Program-made: the position numbers and the translations under genes
The notes under the pieces: model-generated
The model's input: the letters and a program-made list of their open reading frames with translations, nothing else
Database searches by the model: none
What the model was told of the DNA's origin: nothing
Part shown: piece by piece, positions 15,419-23,002 of the stretch
Position numbering within the stretch: position 1 is the stretch's first letter
Layout of the letters: every line of letters begins with the position of its first letter
Source: Lentisphaeria bacterium
Lineage (GTDB): Bacteria; Verrucomicrobiota; Lentisphaeria; Victivallales; UBA1829
Direction of reading: 5' to 3'
NCBI GenBank assembly: GCA_019408975.1
Contig: DXVA01000027.1
Coordinates: 1 to 23,162 of the forward strand
Length of the DNA: 23,162 nt

Positions 15419-16198
15419 TTACTGCGGGATGCCGTTAATATTCCAGCGGATCTGATCCAGAACCGCTTTCATCGCCCGGATTGTCGGCTGCGGAAAACCG
15501 TAACGCGGATCATAGCGGTGAACAGCAAACAGAATCGCCGTCCCCAGGAGCGGGCAGAGAAAACGGTGCGGGCGGCTGAACTTGCCGCTGCAGAGGTGGA
15601 TAAACGGAACTTTCAGCTCATGCCGGAGCATCATCGTCGTGCGGACGGCTTCGGACAGTTCCGCCTCCGTATTGACGCTGGTCACGATCTTCACGACATC
15701 CGCACCGCGCTTCTCCACTTCCAGCAGGTGCTCCGCAACCTCCTCCGCAGTCCGGGAGCATGACATGTGGGAAGAAATCACGACATCGCTGCCCTTCTCA
15801 TGAATCCTGTCGATCAGCCGCTTCTGTTTCTCCACCGCCTCCCGCCTGTATGTGATTTCCATGGGCGACGGATCATACAGGTCGCCCATGACATCAATCA
15901 TGGAAGCGCCGGCATCGGCGGCTGCCAGCAGCAGTTCCTGCCGCTCCTCATCGCCGGAATCCTGCCACATGTCATTGCGGTAGAAGCAGAACATGAACGG
16001 CAGATTGACGGATTCAATGATCCCTTTCAACGAATCGCAATTCCGGAATTCCGGTTTGAAATCCTTGAGTTCCACCGTGATGCCCTGCGCGCCGTCCGCC
16101 TCCGCTCCTTTCGCTTCCGCGATCAGTTCGCCGGGAGTCTGTCCCGCCATGATGCCGCTGATCACCGGATACGGTTTGTGCAGAAAAGAAAGTCTCAT
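15419..16198 (-). CDS. Type I 3-dehydroquinate dehydratase family protein
   Basis: This 259-residue (beta/alpha)8 protein is close in length to type I AroD (about 250). The class I Schiff-base chemistry is conserved: K170 in ADVVKIVTS is the imine-forming lysine and H144 in SSHMSCSRT the general base. R209 (GKFSRPH), Q237 and an early glutamate (E43) also match substrate-binding positions of E. coli AroD. Differences include HM in place of the usual HD, lysine where the EWR arginine stands, and no clear serine before Q237. AroD dehydrates 3-dehydroquinate. In this oxidoreductase operon it may instead serve quinate-type catabolism or act on another keto-substrate. ATG 16198 has AAGGAGG upstream. 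It is the last gene of the operon, converging on dinB. Confidence 0.78.
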   Translation of the reverse strand: MRLSFLHKPYPVISGIMAGQTPGELIAEAKGAEADGAQGITVELKDFKPEFRNCDSLKGIIESVNLPFMFCFYRNDMWQDSGDEERQELLLAAADAGASMIDVMGDLYDPSPMEITYRREAVEKQKRLIDRIHEKGSDVVISSHMSCSRTAEEVAEHLLEVEKRGADVVKIVTSVNTEAELSEAVRTTMMLRHELKVPFIHLCSGKFSRPHRFLCPLLGTAILFAVHRYDPRYGFPQPTIRAMKAVLDQIRWNINGIPQ

Positions 16199-16212
16199 CG
16201 CCGCCTCCTTTG

Positions 16213-17169
16213 TCAGAATGTCAATACTACCTTGCCGATATTTTCCGCGCGCCGGAGCACGCCGTGCGCCTGTTCAACCTCCCGGATCGGAAATACCGCA
16301 TGAATGTTCGTAATGAGTTTACGCGCGGTGAACAGCGGCCACAACTCCCTCTGCAAAGCCTGGAGAATCCGGCTCTTTTCTTCGGAAGTGCGGCTGCGCA
16401 ATGTGCTTCCGATCAGGCGAATCCGTTTGCGCCAGACCGTTTCCAGATTGATCACGGTCTCCGCTCCGCCCATCGTCGCAATCATGATCCAGCGTCCGCC
16501 GAACACCATGTTGCGGAAACACTCCCCCATCCATTTGCCGCCGATGCAGTCGAGGGCGACCGTCGGAGGATGCGCTTCAATAACCGGGCGCACGTCCTCC
16601 GTGCGGTAATCCAGCACATAATCCGCGCCGAGCTTCCGGACGAATTCCGCTTTCGCCGGAGAATCAATCGTCGTAATCACTTCCGCCCCCATCTGTTTGG
16701 CGAACTGAATCGCGGCAAGCCCAACGCCGCTCGCGCCCGCCTGCATATAGAAGACGTCTCCCGGCTTCATGCCCCCCGCTTCCAATTTCAGGTTCAGGTA
16801 AACAGTGCTCCACACTTCAGGCAGGGATGCGGCTTCCGCCATCGACAGCCCCTCCGGAACCGGAATCACCATTCCGGCAGGAACTGTAACCAGTTCCGAA
16901 TAGCCGCCTCCGCCGAGGAGCGCGCAGACTTCATCCCCAGCCTTGACCGCGGCATCCGCCGGGGCTTCCAGCACCTCGCCGGAAACCTCCAGCCCGCACC
17001 ACTGCGGCCACTCCGGCGGCGAGGCATAACAGCCGTCCTTCTGCATCAGATCCGCGCGGTTGACCGCCGCGGCATGGACTTTGATCAGCACTTCGCCCTC
17101 TTTGCGCACAGGATCGGGGACCTCAGCCCAGAGAAAATTTCTGTTTCCATCAAGAATCATTGCATACAT
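16213..17169 (-). CDS. Quinone oxidoreductase-like MDR protein (PIG3/QOR type)
   Basis: The product is a 318-residue medium-chain dehydrogenase/reductase with a GroES-like N-terminal domain containing AAAVNRADLMQKDGCY (residues 34-48) and LGGGGYSELVTVP (85-97), and a Rossmann domain with AGASGVG (144-150). These match the zinc-free NADPH:quinone oxidoreductase branch (PIG3/TP53I3-like). No zinc ligands are visible. The reaction would be NADPH-dependent reduction of an enone or quinone, or a related sugar reaction. ATG 17169 is preceded by GGAGG, 4 nt after the preceding stop. An upstream in-frame ATG at 17238 would overlap the Gfo/Idh gene and is rejected. Being beside a dehydratase homolog, it could reduce the alkene the dehydratase makes, but this is inference. 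Confidence 0.87.
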   Translation of the reverse strand: MYAMILDGNRNFLWAEVPDPVRKEGEVLIKVHAAAVNRADLMQKDGCYASPPEWPQWCGLEVSGEVLEAPADAAVKAGDEVCALLGGGGYSELVTVPAGMVIPVPEGLSMAEAASLPEVWSTVYLNLKLEAGGMKPGDVFYMQAGASGVGLAAIQFAKQMGAEVITTIDSPAKAEFVRKLGADYVLDYRTEDVRPVIEAHPPTVALDCIGGKWMGECFRNMVFGGRWIMIATMGGAETVINLETVWRKRIRLIGSTLRSRTSEEKSRILQALQRELWPLFTARKLITNIHAVFPIREVEQAHGVLRRAENIGKVVLTF

Positions 17170-17173
17170 CGCA

Positions 17174-18181
17174 TTACCTCCATCGGGTATATCCGGAAGC
17201 CGCCAGAAGGACTTTTTCAACCAGATAGTCGTGTTCATAAGTATAAGGATTCCGGATCTCGCCGCGGATCATCCCCGCAAGCTCCGCCAGCTGTTCCACA
17301 TAGCGGTCTCTGCGGATTCCGAAGTCAAGGACATGATTTCCGGCGGCATACGGTCCCCTGTCCTCCATAAGCCACATTTTCAGCAGCAGAGCCTCATCGT
17401 CGAACCGCTCCAGCGGGCAAAGCTCAATCCAGCCTTTCGTCCCGGAGATTTTCAGCCTGCGTCGAGAATGAACTCCTTTGCTGCAGCACCGCAGGATCAC
17501 GGTCGCATGGGGATATTCCAGAACCGTCGTGCAGTTGTTTTTTATCGCCGGGGAAACATCGGGAGTCGATTTCAGGAACGGCACGATATGCTCCGGCGCG
17601 CCCATCATGGCGACGACGAAATCGATCAGATGGCATCCGAGATTGAACATGATCCCGCCTTTGAAATGTCCGAGATACTCCTGGTAAGGCGCTCCGCCGT
17701 AACTGTGGTTCATGTCCGCTTCCACCTCGAAAATATCCCCGAGCCAGTTCTCCTTCACGATCTTCAGGCAGAATTGAAACGCCGGGTTGCCGCGGAACAT
17801 ATACCCCATCTGAAGCGGCAGGTTCTTCGCCCTGCATCCGTCGAGCAGCTTTCCGAACAGCTCCAGATCCTCGCCGGCGGGTTTGTCCAGATGCATCGGC
17901 AGATTGTGTTCCATGCAGCGGATCGCAGTCGGAACCAGCTCCGTATTCGGGACTTCCACGACAACGCCCTGCAATCCCGGGTACCGGAACACCTCCTCCT
18001 CGGTCATCATTTTCAAACCTTCATAAGCTTCCATGCCGCCGGGAAATTTCGGAGCCGTCGTGGCGCTGTCATCGACCACTCCGATGATTTCATAGACATC
18101 GGACATCCGCCGCAGAGTGCTGATCTTGCCGGGTGCATGTTCATGCGAAACTCCGATCTGCGCGATTTTGATTCTTTCCAT
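17174..18181 (-). CDS. Gfo/Idh/MocA family oxidoreductase
   Basis: This 335-residue protein has an N-terminal Rossmann domain (IKIAQIGVSHEH), the cofactor-site LDKPAG (98-103, a D-K-P variant of the common E-K-P) and a C-terminal alpha/beta domain with GGIMFNLGCHLIDFV (175-189), where H184 and D187 are likely catalytic or substrate residues. The family oxidises or reduces sugars and cyclitols with NAD(P). The nucleotide-binding glycines are less regular than usual: GVSHEH replaces the G-x-G-x-x-G pattern, as in some subfamilies. It lies 17 nt after the MDR gene and 4 nt before the next. Substrate is unknown. Confidence 0.87.
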   Translation of the reverse strand: MERIKIAQIGVSHEHAPGKISTLRRMSDVYEIIGVVDDSATTAPKFPGGMEAYEGLKMMTEEEVFRYPGLQGVVVEVPNTELVPTAIRCMEHNLPMHLDKPAGEDLELFGKLLDGCRAKNLPLQMGYMFRGNPAFQFCLKIVKENWLGDIFEVEADMNHSYGGAPYQEYLGHFKGGIMFNLGCHLIDFVVAMMGAPEHIVPFLKSTPDVSPAIKNNCTTVLEYPHATVILRCCSKGVHSRRRLKISGTKGWIELCPLERFDDEALLLKMWLMEDRGPYAAGNHVLDFGIRRDRYVEQLAELAGMIRGEIRNPYTYEHDYLVEKVLLAASGYTRWR

Positions 18182-18198
18182 TTTTCACTTTCTCCCCG

Positions 18199-19215
18199 TC
18201 AATCAGAATATTGTTTCCAGTCAAATACGATTCCAAGCGGCGGATTCTTCGCCGTGATCAGGCGTTCATAAACCTCCCGCGATTTTTCCGGCGATACGAT
18301 TTCGGAGATCAGCGGGCGAACCTGCATTTTGCCGACAGCAAGAAGCCGCAGAAAAGTCCGGTAATCATCGTGCTCGGTCCACTGCCCGGGACGCGATTCA
18401 AAATGTGGACGGTTTCCAGTATGCGCCCCGATCAACGTCACGCCGGGCCAATGCACGTCCTGATAAAAATCAATGGCGGCATCAGGCACCCTGGTGCATC
18501 CGAGAAGCGATATCCGCCCCTCCCGCGCCACATATTTCAGCGCCTGTTTCAGAGCCGCGGCAACGCCGGTCACTTCAACAACCGCGTTGACGCCCCTGCC
18601 GCCGGCCGCCTCCCTGACCTGCTCCGTAAAATCCGCATCAGCGGGATCAAGTGCAAAATCCGCGCCGAGCTTCAGGGCAAGAGCGCGCCGTGCCGGATCA
18701 TAGTCCGACACAAGAAGCGGAACCGCGCCGGAAAGGGCGGCGAGCTGGAGTGCAATCACCCCCAGAATCCCCTGCCCCGCGATCATGACCGATTCTCCGA
18801 TCTCAAGCCGCAAACGGCGGATGCCCAGCAGCGGGAAAGAGACGATATGGGCGAATGCGGCATCCAGCAGGTCGATGGAATCATCCGTGATCTTGAAAAC
18901 CGTGTCCGCCTTTTTGACGGTATGGGAACGGTGTCCGCCCCACGTAATCAGAACGCGGTCCCCGGCTTTCAGGTTCGTGACCTCGTTTCCCGCGGCGGCG
19001 ACATATCCCGATGCACTGTATCCGGGATAAAACGGGAAGCGCTGCCCCGGATTGTTGGACCGCCCGATGATCCACGCGCGTTCCGTTCCCGCGCTGATCA
19101 CGCTGTATTCATTTTTCAGCAGAACCTCGTCCGGCTTCAGTGTCCGCGGATCGTAATCCGCTGTTTTCAGCGCAACACTTCCGGGAGATTCCGCGACGAC
19201 ATAGGAAATCTTCAT
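18199..19215 (-). CDS. MDR family dehydrogenase without zinc ligands
   Basis: The 338-residue protein has the fold of the threonine/sorbitol dehydrogenase-like MDR family, with the cofactor motif AGQGILG (146-152). The usual catalytic zinc ligands are missing: the CGTD position reads AGTE (42-45) and the GHE position reads GYS (65-67), and there is no four-cysteine structural lobe. It therefore probably works without zinc. Homologs of this ISAGTE type are common in Planctomycetes and Lentisphaerota carbohydrate gene clusters, as I recall. ATG 19215 has a strong AAGGAG site. It lies between an SDR and a Gfo/Idh gene. A redox step on a sugar or cyclitol is likely. Confidence 0.83.
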   Translation of the reverse strand: MKISYVVAESPGSVALKTADYDPRTLKPDEVLLKNEYSVISAGTERAWIIGRSNNPGQRFPFYPGYSASGYVAAAGNEVTNLKAGDRVLITWGGHRSHTVKKADTVFKITDDSIDLLDAAFAHIVSFPLLGIRRLRLEIGESVMIAGQGILGVIALQLAALSGAVPLLVSDYDPARRALALKLGADFALDPADADFTEQVREAAGGRGVNAVVEVTGVAAALKQALKYVAREGRISLLGCTRVPDAAIDFYQDVHWPGVTLIGAHTGNRPHFESRPGQWTEHDDYRTFLRLLAVGKMQVRPLISEIVSPEKSREVYERLITAKNPPLGIVFDWKQYSD

Positions 19216-19235
19216 TTAATTCTCCTTTCCGGCTG

Positions 19236-19988
19236 TCAGAAACGCCCTGCGGCACAGCTCCGCCCGCCGTCAATCAGGTAATTGCACCCGGTAATGAACG
19301 CCCCCTTGTCCGAACAGACATACAGGATCAGGTTCACGATCTCCTCCGGTTCCGCCGCCCGTCCGAGAAGCGTCCGCATGTTCGCCATCGCCGCGCGTGT
19401 CAGAACGGGACCGGGAGAAATGCAGACGGAGCGCACGCCGTGTTCCGCGCCGTAGTTCGCAATTCCCTGGCTCAATCCGATCATACCACATTTCGAGGCA
19501 GTATAATCAAGGCACGCACCACCGCTGACACCGTCGATCGACCCCATGTTGATGATGACGCCGTAATTCTGTTCGAACATCCGTCCCAGCACCGCGCGGA
19601 CAAAAAGAACCGCGCCTTTCAGGTTCACATCCACCCCCCATCCGATGCTTTCCGGCGAGGCATTCACAAAACCGCCGCTCTGTTTGCAGACGCGCAGGGA
19701 ACATCCTCCGGCGGAATTCATCAGATAATCAATCCTGCCGAATTTCTCCATTGCGATATCCGCGGCGTTCCGAATCTCCTCATACTTCCGCACATCGACC
19801 TTGACGCCGACCGCACTCCCCCCTTTCCGGCGGATTTCCCCGGCGGCAGCCTGAACCGCTTCCTCATTCACATCGGTCAATACGACATTCGCCCCCTGCT
19901 CCGCCATTTTCTGCAGAAAAAGCAGAGCCATCCCCGAAGCGGCTCCCGTCGCAATCGCTGTTTTCCCTTTGAATTCCGGATACTCCAT
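19236..19988 (-). CDS. SDR family oxidoreductase
   Basis: This is a 250-residue classical SDR. The cofactor loop reads TGAASGMA (residues 14-21), with alanine where the last glycine of TGxxxGIG usually stands. NSAG is at 91-94 and the catalytic residues are S150, Y162 and K166 (DYTASK). The C-terminal FITGCNYLIDGGR is characteristic. A stretch around residues 95-110 is longer than in most SDRs and may shape the active site. ATG 19988 has AAGGAGG upstream. It follows the neighbouring SDR by 18 nt and resembles it in the C-terminal part. An NAD(P)-dependent alcohol/ketone reaction is expected; substrate is unknown. Confidence 0.87.
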   Translation of the reverse strand: MEYPEFKGKTAIATGAASGMALLFLQKMAEQGANVVLTDVNEEAVQAAAGEIRRKGGSAVGVKVDVRKYEEIRNAADIAMEKFGRIDYLMNSAGGCSLRVCKQSGGFVNASPESIGWGVDVNLKGAVLFVRAVLGRMFEQNYGVIINMGSIDGVSGGACLDYTASKCGMIGLSQGIANYGAEHGVRSVCISPGPVLTRAAMANMRTLLGRAAEPEEIVNLILYVCSDKGAFITGCNYLIDGGRSCAAGRF

Positions 19989-20006
19989 TGCGTTCCTCCT
20001 TGTCTT

Positions 20007-20762
20007 TCATTCATTCCAACTGGCATTCTTCGGGCCGATCACGCGCCCGCCGTCCACCATGTAATTGCTTCCGGTAATGAAATCCGCTTCCGGTGAAGCA
20101 AGATACACAACCATATTCGAGATATCCGACGCAGTTCCCGTTCTGCCGAGCCATGTGCCCTCACACGGCTTCGCCTCTCCCGCGATCATTCCCGGAGAGA
20201 TGCAGTTGACTGTAATCCCGTATTTCCCCACTTCCATGGCGACGGTTTCACTGAACATGATCACTCCACCTTTGGAAGCCGCATAATCCGCCCATCCGGG
20301 AAGCCCGGACACTCCGGCAATCGAGGCAATATTGATGATTCTGCCGTATCTGCGTGCAATCATTCCGCCGAGTGCCTGCCGGGTGCAGATCATGGTACCG
20401 AACAGATTCACTTCGATCAGTCTTTTCCAGTATTCTTCCGCCGTCCGGTGGAACGCCTCGCTTTTCCCGCGGACGACTCCCGCGTTATTCACCAGAATAT
20501 CCACCGGCCCCAGCCGCCGTTCCACATCCTGAAACACGGATGCCGCTTCCCGGCTGTCCGTAATGTCAAGTTTTTCCACAACGGCTTTTCCGCCGCCGGC
20601 GGCAATCTCCCTTACAAGCCCGTTGAGCTCATCCGATATGACAATATCGGCAGCGGCGACGCCTGCACCGGCTTCGGCAAGGCGCCGCACCGTATCGCGC
20701 CCGATCAGTCCGCCCGCCCCCGTAACCAGTGCTACTTTTCCATGCAACTTTTTTTCCATCAT
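20007..20762 (-). CDS. SDR family oxidoreductase
   Basis: This classical SDR of about 251 residues has TGAGGLIG (14-21), NNAG (92-95), and catalytic S147, Y160 and K164 (DYAASK). The C-terminal FITGSNYMVDGGR closely parallels the SDR encoded just downstream. I chose ATG 20762 because it puts the cofactor motif at the normal distance and has GGGAG upstream. An ATG at 20795 with AGGAAGGG upstream, 18 nt after the hydrolase stop, is a real alternative. It would add 11 residues. It lies in the oxidoreductase operon; its partner SDR may catalyse a successive step or a reverse reduction at another carbon. Confidence 0.87.
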   Translation of the reverse strand: MMEKKLHGKVALVTGAGGLIGRDTVRRLAEAGAGVAAADIVISDELNGLVREIAAGGGKAVVEKLDITDSREAASVFQDVERRLGPVDILVNNAGVVRGKSEAFHRTAEEYWKRLIEVNLFGTMICTRQALGGMIARRYGRIINIASIAGVSGLPGWADYAASKGGVIMFSETVAMEVGKYGITVNCISPGMIAGEAKPCEGTWLGRTGTASDISNMVVYLASPEADFITGSNYMVDGGRVIGPKNASWNE

Positions 20763-20813
20763 GATTCTCCCTGCTCCAATGATTTCAGATGACATGATTC
20801 CCTTCCTGCAAAG

Positions 20814-21797
20814 TCATCCATGCAATTCTTCAATAATGCGAATCCTTCCGGCATACGCTTTCTCCCAGTCGCCGGTTCTGGAGGTCAGCACCACGGCGGC
20901 AAATCCCTGCACAGGATCAATGCAGACGGACTGTCCCGTCCAACCGGAATGATAGATCGTCCTGTCCGAAAGATTCCGGGGACGATGTTCCGCCGACATA
21001 TCCCAACCGAAACTGCGCCTCGCACCGTTCTTTTCAAAACCGCACGTCGTCATGAGCTCATAATATCCCCCGGGGAAACACCTGCGTTCAAGAATGTCGC
21101 AGGCAAACCGGAGCATGTCGCCCGCCGTCGAAAAACAGCTTCCGCTCCCGATCGGAAACGGCACGTTGTGGCAGACCGAATCATTATGCTGTCCGGGGGA
21201 ACGATTCGGAAACCAGTGTTCCACTTCATCCGGTCCCTCCCCCGGCGGAATCCACTGCGTCCGGCTCATCCCCAGCGGTCCCCAGATAAGTTTCCTTGCC
21301 AGTGCATCCAGATTCATACCGGAGATCCGCTCCACAATTTTCCCGAGCAGAATGAAATTCGAGCAGGCGTATTCAAATGCTTCAAGACGGGGACGGACGG
21401 GAAGTTTATTGAAAAGTTCCCTGTTGAAAACATCGATGTCTTCTGAATCATACGGTTTGCTGTTGTCAAACCCGCCCGTATGCATGGCAAGGTCGCGAAC
21501 AGTAATATCACATTGCCTTCCAAGCGCATGTTCCGGCAGGTATTCCGTGAACGGCGCATCCGGGTCAAGTTTTCCGTCCGCCGCCAGCAAAGCGCAGCAC
21601 GCCGCCGTAAAAACCTTGCCGACCGATGCAATATCGAAACGGGAGTTCTCCGTCATTGCCCGCTCCACAGGCTTCACGCACTGTTTCCCCAACGAAATCA
21701 CGGGACCGCCGTTTACATTGAAAACAGCCCCCTGAATCAGACCGTTTTCAATCTGTTTCAATGCCTCGCCCTTCGCATTCTCAAACCGCCGTTCCAT
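20814..21797 (-). CDS. Serine hydrolase (class C beta-lactamase/esterase family)
   Basis: This protein of 327 residues belongs to the beta-lactamase/DD-peptidase/esterase superfamily. It has SVGK (S58 nucleophile, K61), YACSN (Y143 as the likely catalytic tyrosine, as in esterases of this family), RDLAMHTGG (101-109), GSGSCFSTAGDML (217-229) and YHSGWTG (282-288), which replaces the K-T-G box. There is no signal peptide, so it probably acts in the cytoplasm, most likely as an esterase or amidase rather than in antibiotic resistance. ATG 21797 has GGAGG upstream. ATG 21821, with GGAGGAG upstream and an ATGA overlap with the preceding gene, is an alternative. Context suggests it releases the compound processed by the oxidoreductases. 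Confidence 0.87.
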   Translation of the reverse strand: MERRFENAKGEALKQIENGLIQGAVFNVNGGPVISLGKQCVKPVERAMTENSRFDIASVGKVFTAACCALLAADGKLDPDAPFTEYLPEHALGRQCDITVRDLAMHTGGFDNSKPYDSEDIDVFNRELFNKLPVRPRLEAFEYACSNFILLGKIVERISGMNLDALARKLIWGPLGMSRTQWIPPGEGPDEVEHWFPNRSPGQHNDSVCHNVPFPIGSGSCFSTAGDMLRFACDILERRCFPGGYYELMTTCGFEKNGARRSFGWDMSAEHRPRNLSDRTIYHSGWTGQSVCIDPVQGFAAVVLTSRTGDWEKAYAGRIRIIEELHG

Positions 21798-21817
21798 CGA
21801 AGTACCTCCATTCCATC

Positions 21818-23002
21818 TCATCTTGAACTCTCCTCCCCCGGTTCGCTTTCCAGCGGATGCTTCCGATTCCGCAGCGGAAATTCGACCCGTGCCCCTGCTT
21901 TCAGGTGAGAGGCATAAATACCGTAAATCATTTCCAGCGTTTTCCTCGCGTTATAGACATTGGAAACGGGGAGACGGTCTTCTTCGATCGCGCGGATCAA
22001 ATCCCATGCGGCGAAATGATTCGCGCCGATAAAGAACTGCGTATGCGGAATCCCCGGCACGGTGCGCACGAAATCATCCATCGGAACCGCCCCCGGAACC
22101 GCCCGCGTCTCCTGCACGGGAAAAAGTTCAAAAGGGACTCCGTATTCCGCAGGATACGGCGTACGGCAGATTCGCACCGGATCATCCGGCAGTCCGTCGG
22201 TGAAACGTTCACTCAAAATGCCTTTGGTTCCGGTGACGGAAAGCCCCATATTAGTCTGCATTCCGCCATCATAATGGAAAAGCCCTCTGCGGCTCTCGAA
22301 CGTCCCCCGGGCACCGTTCGCAAACCGGAATTCGGCGAAGAGCTCCTCCCCTGCGCAGGGACCGATCTCCTCCACGGTTTTCGTCCGTTCGGATTTCAGT
22401 GCCGGAGCCCCACCCGTATAAAGTTCCGCGCGGACACTGACCGGGTTGCCGAAGAAAAAAATCATCAGATCAAGCAGGTGCGTGCCGAGCGTCATCAGAT
22501 CTTCCCCGCCCCCGCGATGATCGCACTTTCCGTAAGTGGAAACACGCAGGGGCGTGCCGATCTCCCCGCGCTCAACCGCCTCCTTCATCGCCCGGAACGG
22601 CGTCCCGTAACGCCCGGGATGCGCCATGCAGAGTTTGACGCCGCTCTTTTCGATGATCCGGACAATCTCATCCGCCTCCTCCAGACTTGCGGACACAGGT
22701 TTCTCGCAGTAGATATGACACCCTCGCTTCGCCGCCATGCGGATCTGCGGCAGATGGTCAGACGGACGGCGGGAGGTGATGATCACGATATCCGGCTTCT
22801 CGCGTTCGATCATTTCAACTGGATCGTAATAGCGTCTCTCCGCCTGCGTAAACTTCATGATATCCTCACACATCCGCGGATTGGAATCCGCCAGTGCGAC
22901 GATCTCGACGCCCGGCAGACCGAGAAATGCTGTATGGAGTCCGTGCAACCCGAGGTCCGGTTTTGAAGTATCTTTGATGATTCCGACTTTCCAATGTTTC
23001 AT
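21818..23002 (-). CDS. Gfo/Idh/MocA family oxidoreductase
   Basis: The product is about 394 residues counted from ATG 23002. The Rossmann N-terminus begins KVGIIKDTSKPDLG and reaches EIVALADSN, the cofactor motif CEKPVS is at 99-104, and GGGEDLMTLGTHLLDLM (164-180) carries the family's histidine (H174) and aspartate (D178). The last part of the protein is the usual beta-sheet domain. It is the first visible gene of the operon. ATG 23002 has only a weak AAGGAAA site, and the frame stays open upstream to the window edge without a stop, so a longer protein with an earlier start cannot be excluded. Substrate is unknown; sugar or cyclitol is likely. Confidence 0.85.
   Translation of the reverse strand: MKHWKVGIIKDTSKPDLGLHGLHTAFLGLPGVEIVALADSNPRMCEDIMKFTQAERRYYDPVEMIEREKPDIVIITSRRPSDHLPQIRMAAKRGCHIYCEKPVSASLEEADEIVRIIEKSGVKLCMAHPGRYGTPFRAMKEAVERGEIGTPLRVSTYGKCDHRGGGEDLMTLGTHLLDLMIFFFGNPVSVRAELYTGGAPALKSERTKTVEEIGPCAGEELFAEFRFANGARGTFESRRGLFHYDGGMQTNMGLSVTGTKGILSERFTDGLPDDPVRICRTPYPAEYGVPFELFPVQETRAVPGAVPMDDFVRTVPGIPHTQFFIGANHFAAWDLIRAIEEDRLPVSNVYNARKTLEMIYGIYASHLKAGARVEFPLRNRKHPLESEPGEESSR

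Noticed and set aside
16210..17370. A 386-codon plus-strand frame, with similar long ones at 18211-19281, 19140-20096 and 21857-22966
   Set aside because: All lie opposite well-supported oxidoreductase genes. Long antisense frames are common in G+C-rich coding DNA, and their products are arginine/histidine-rich without motifs.
20814..21797. Reading the class C beta-lactamase-like gene as antibiotic resistance
   Set aside because: There is no signal peptide, the third motif is H-S-G rather than K-T-G, and the gene sits in a metabolic operon; an esterase-type role fits better.
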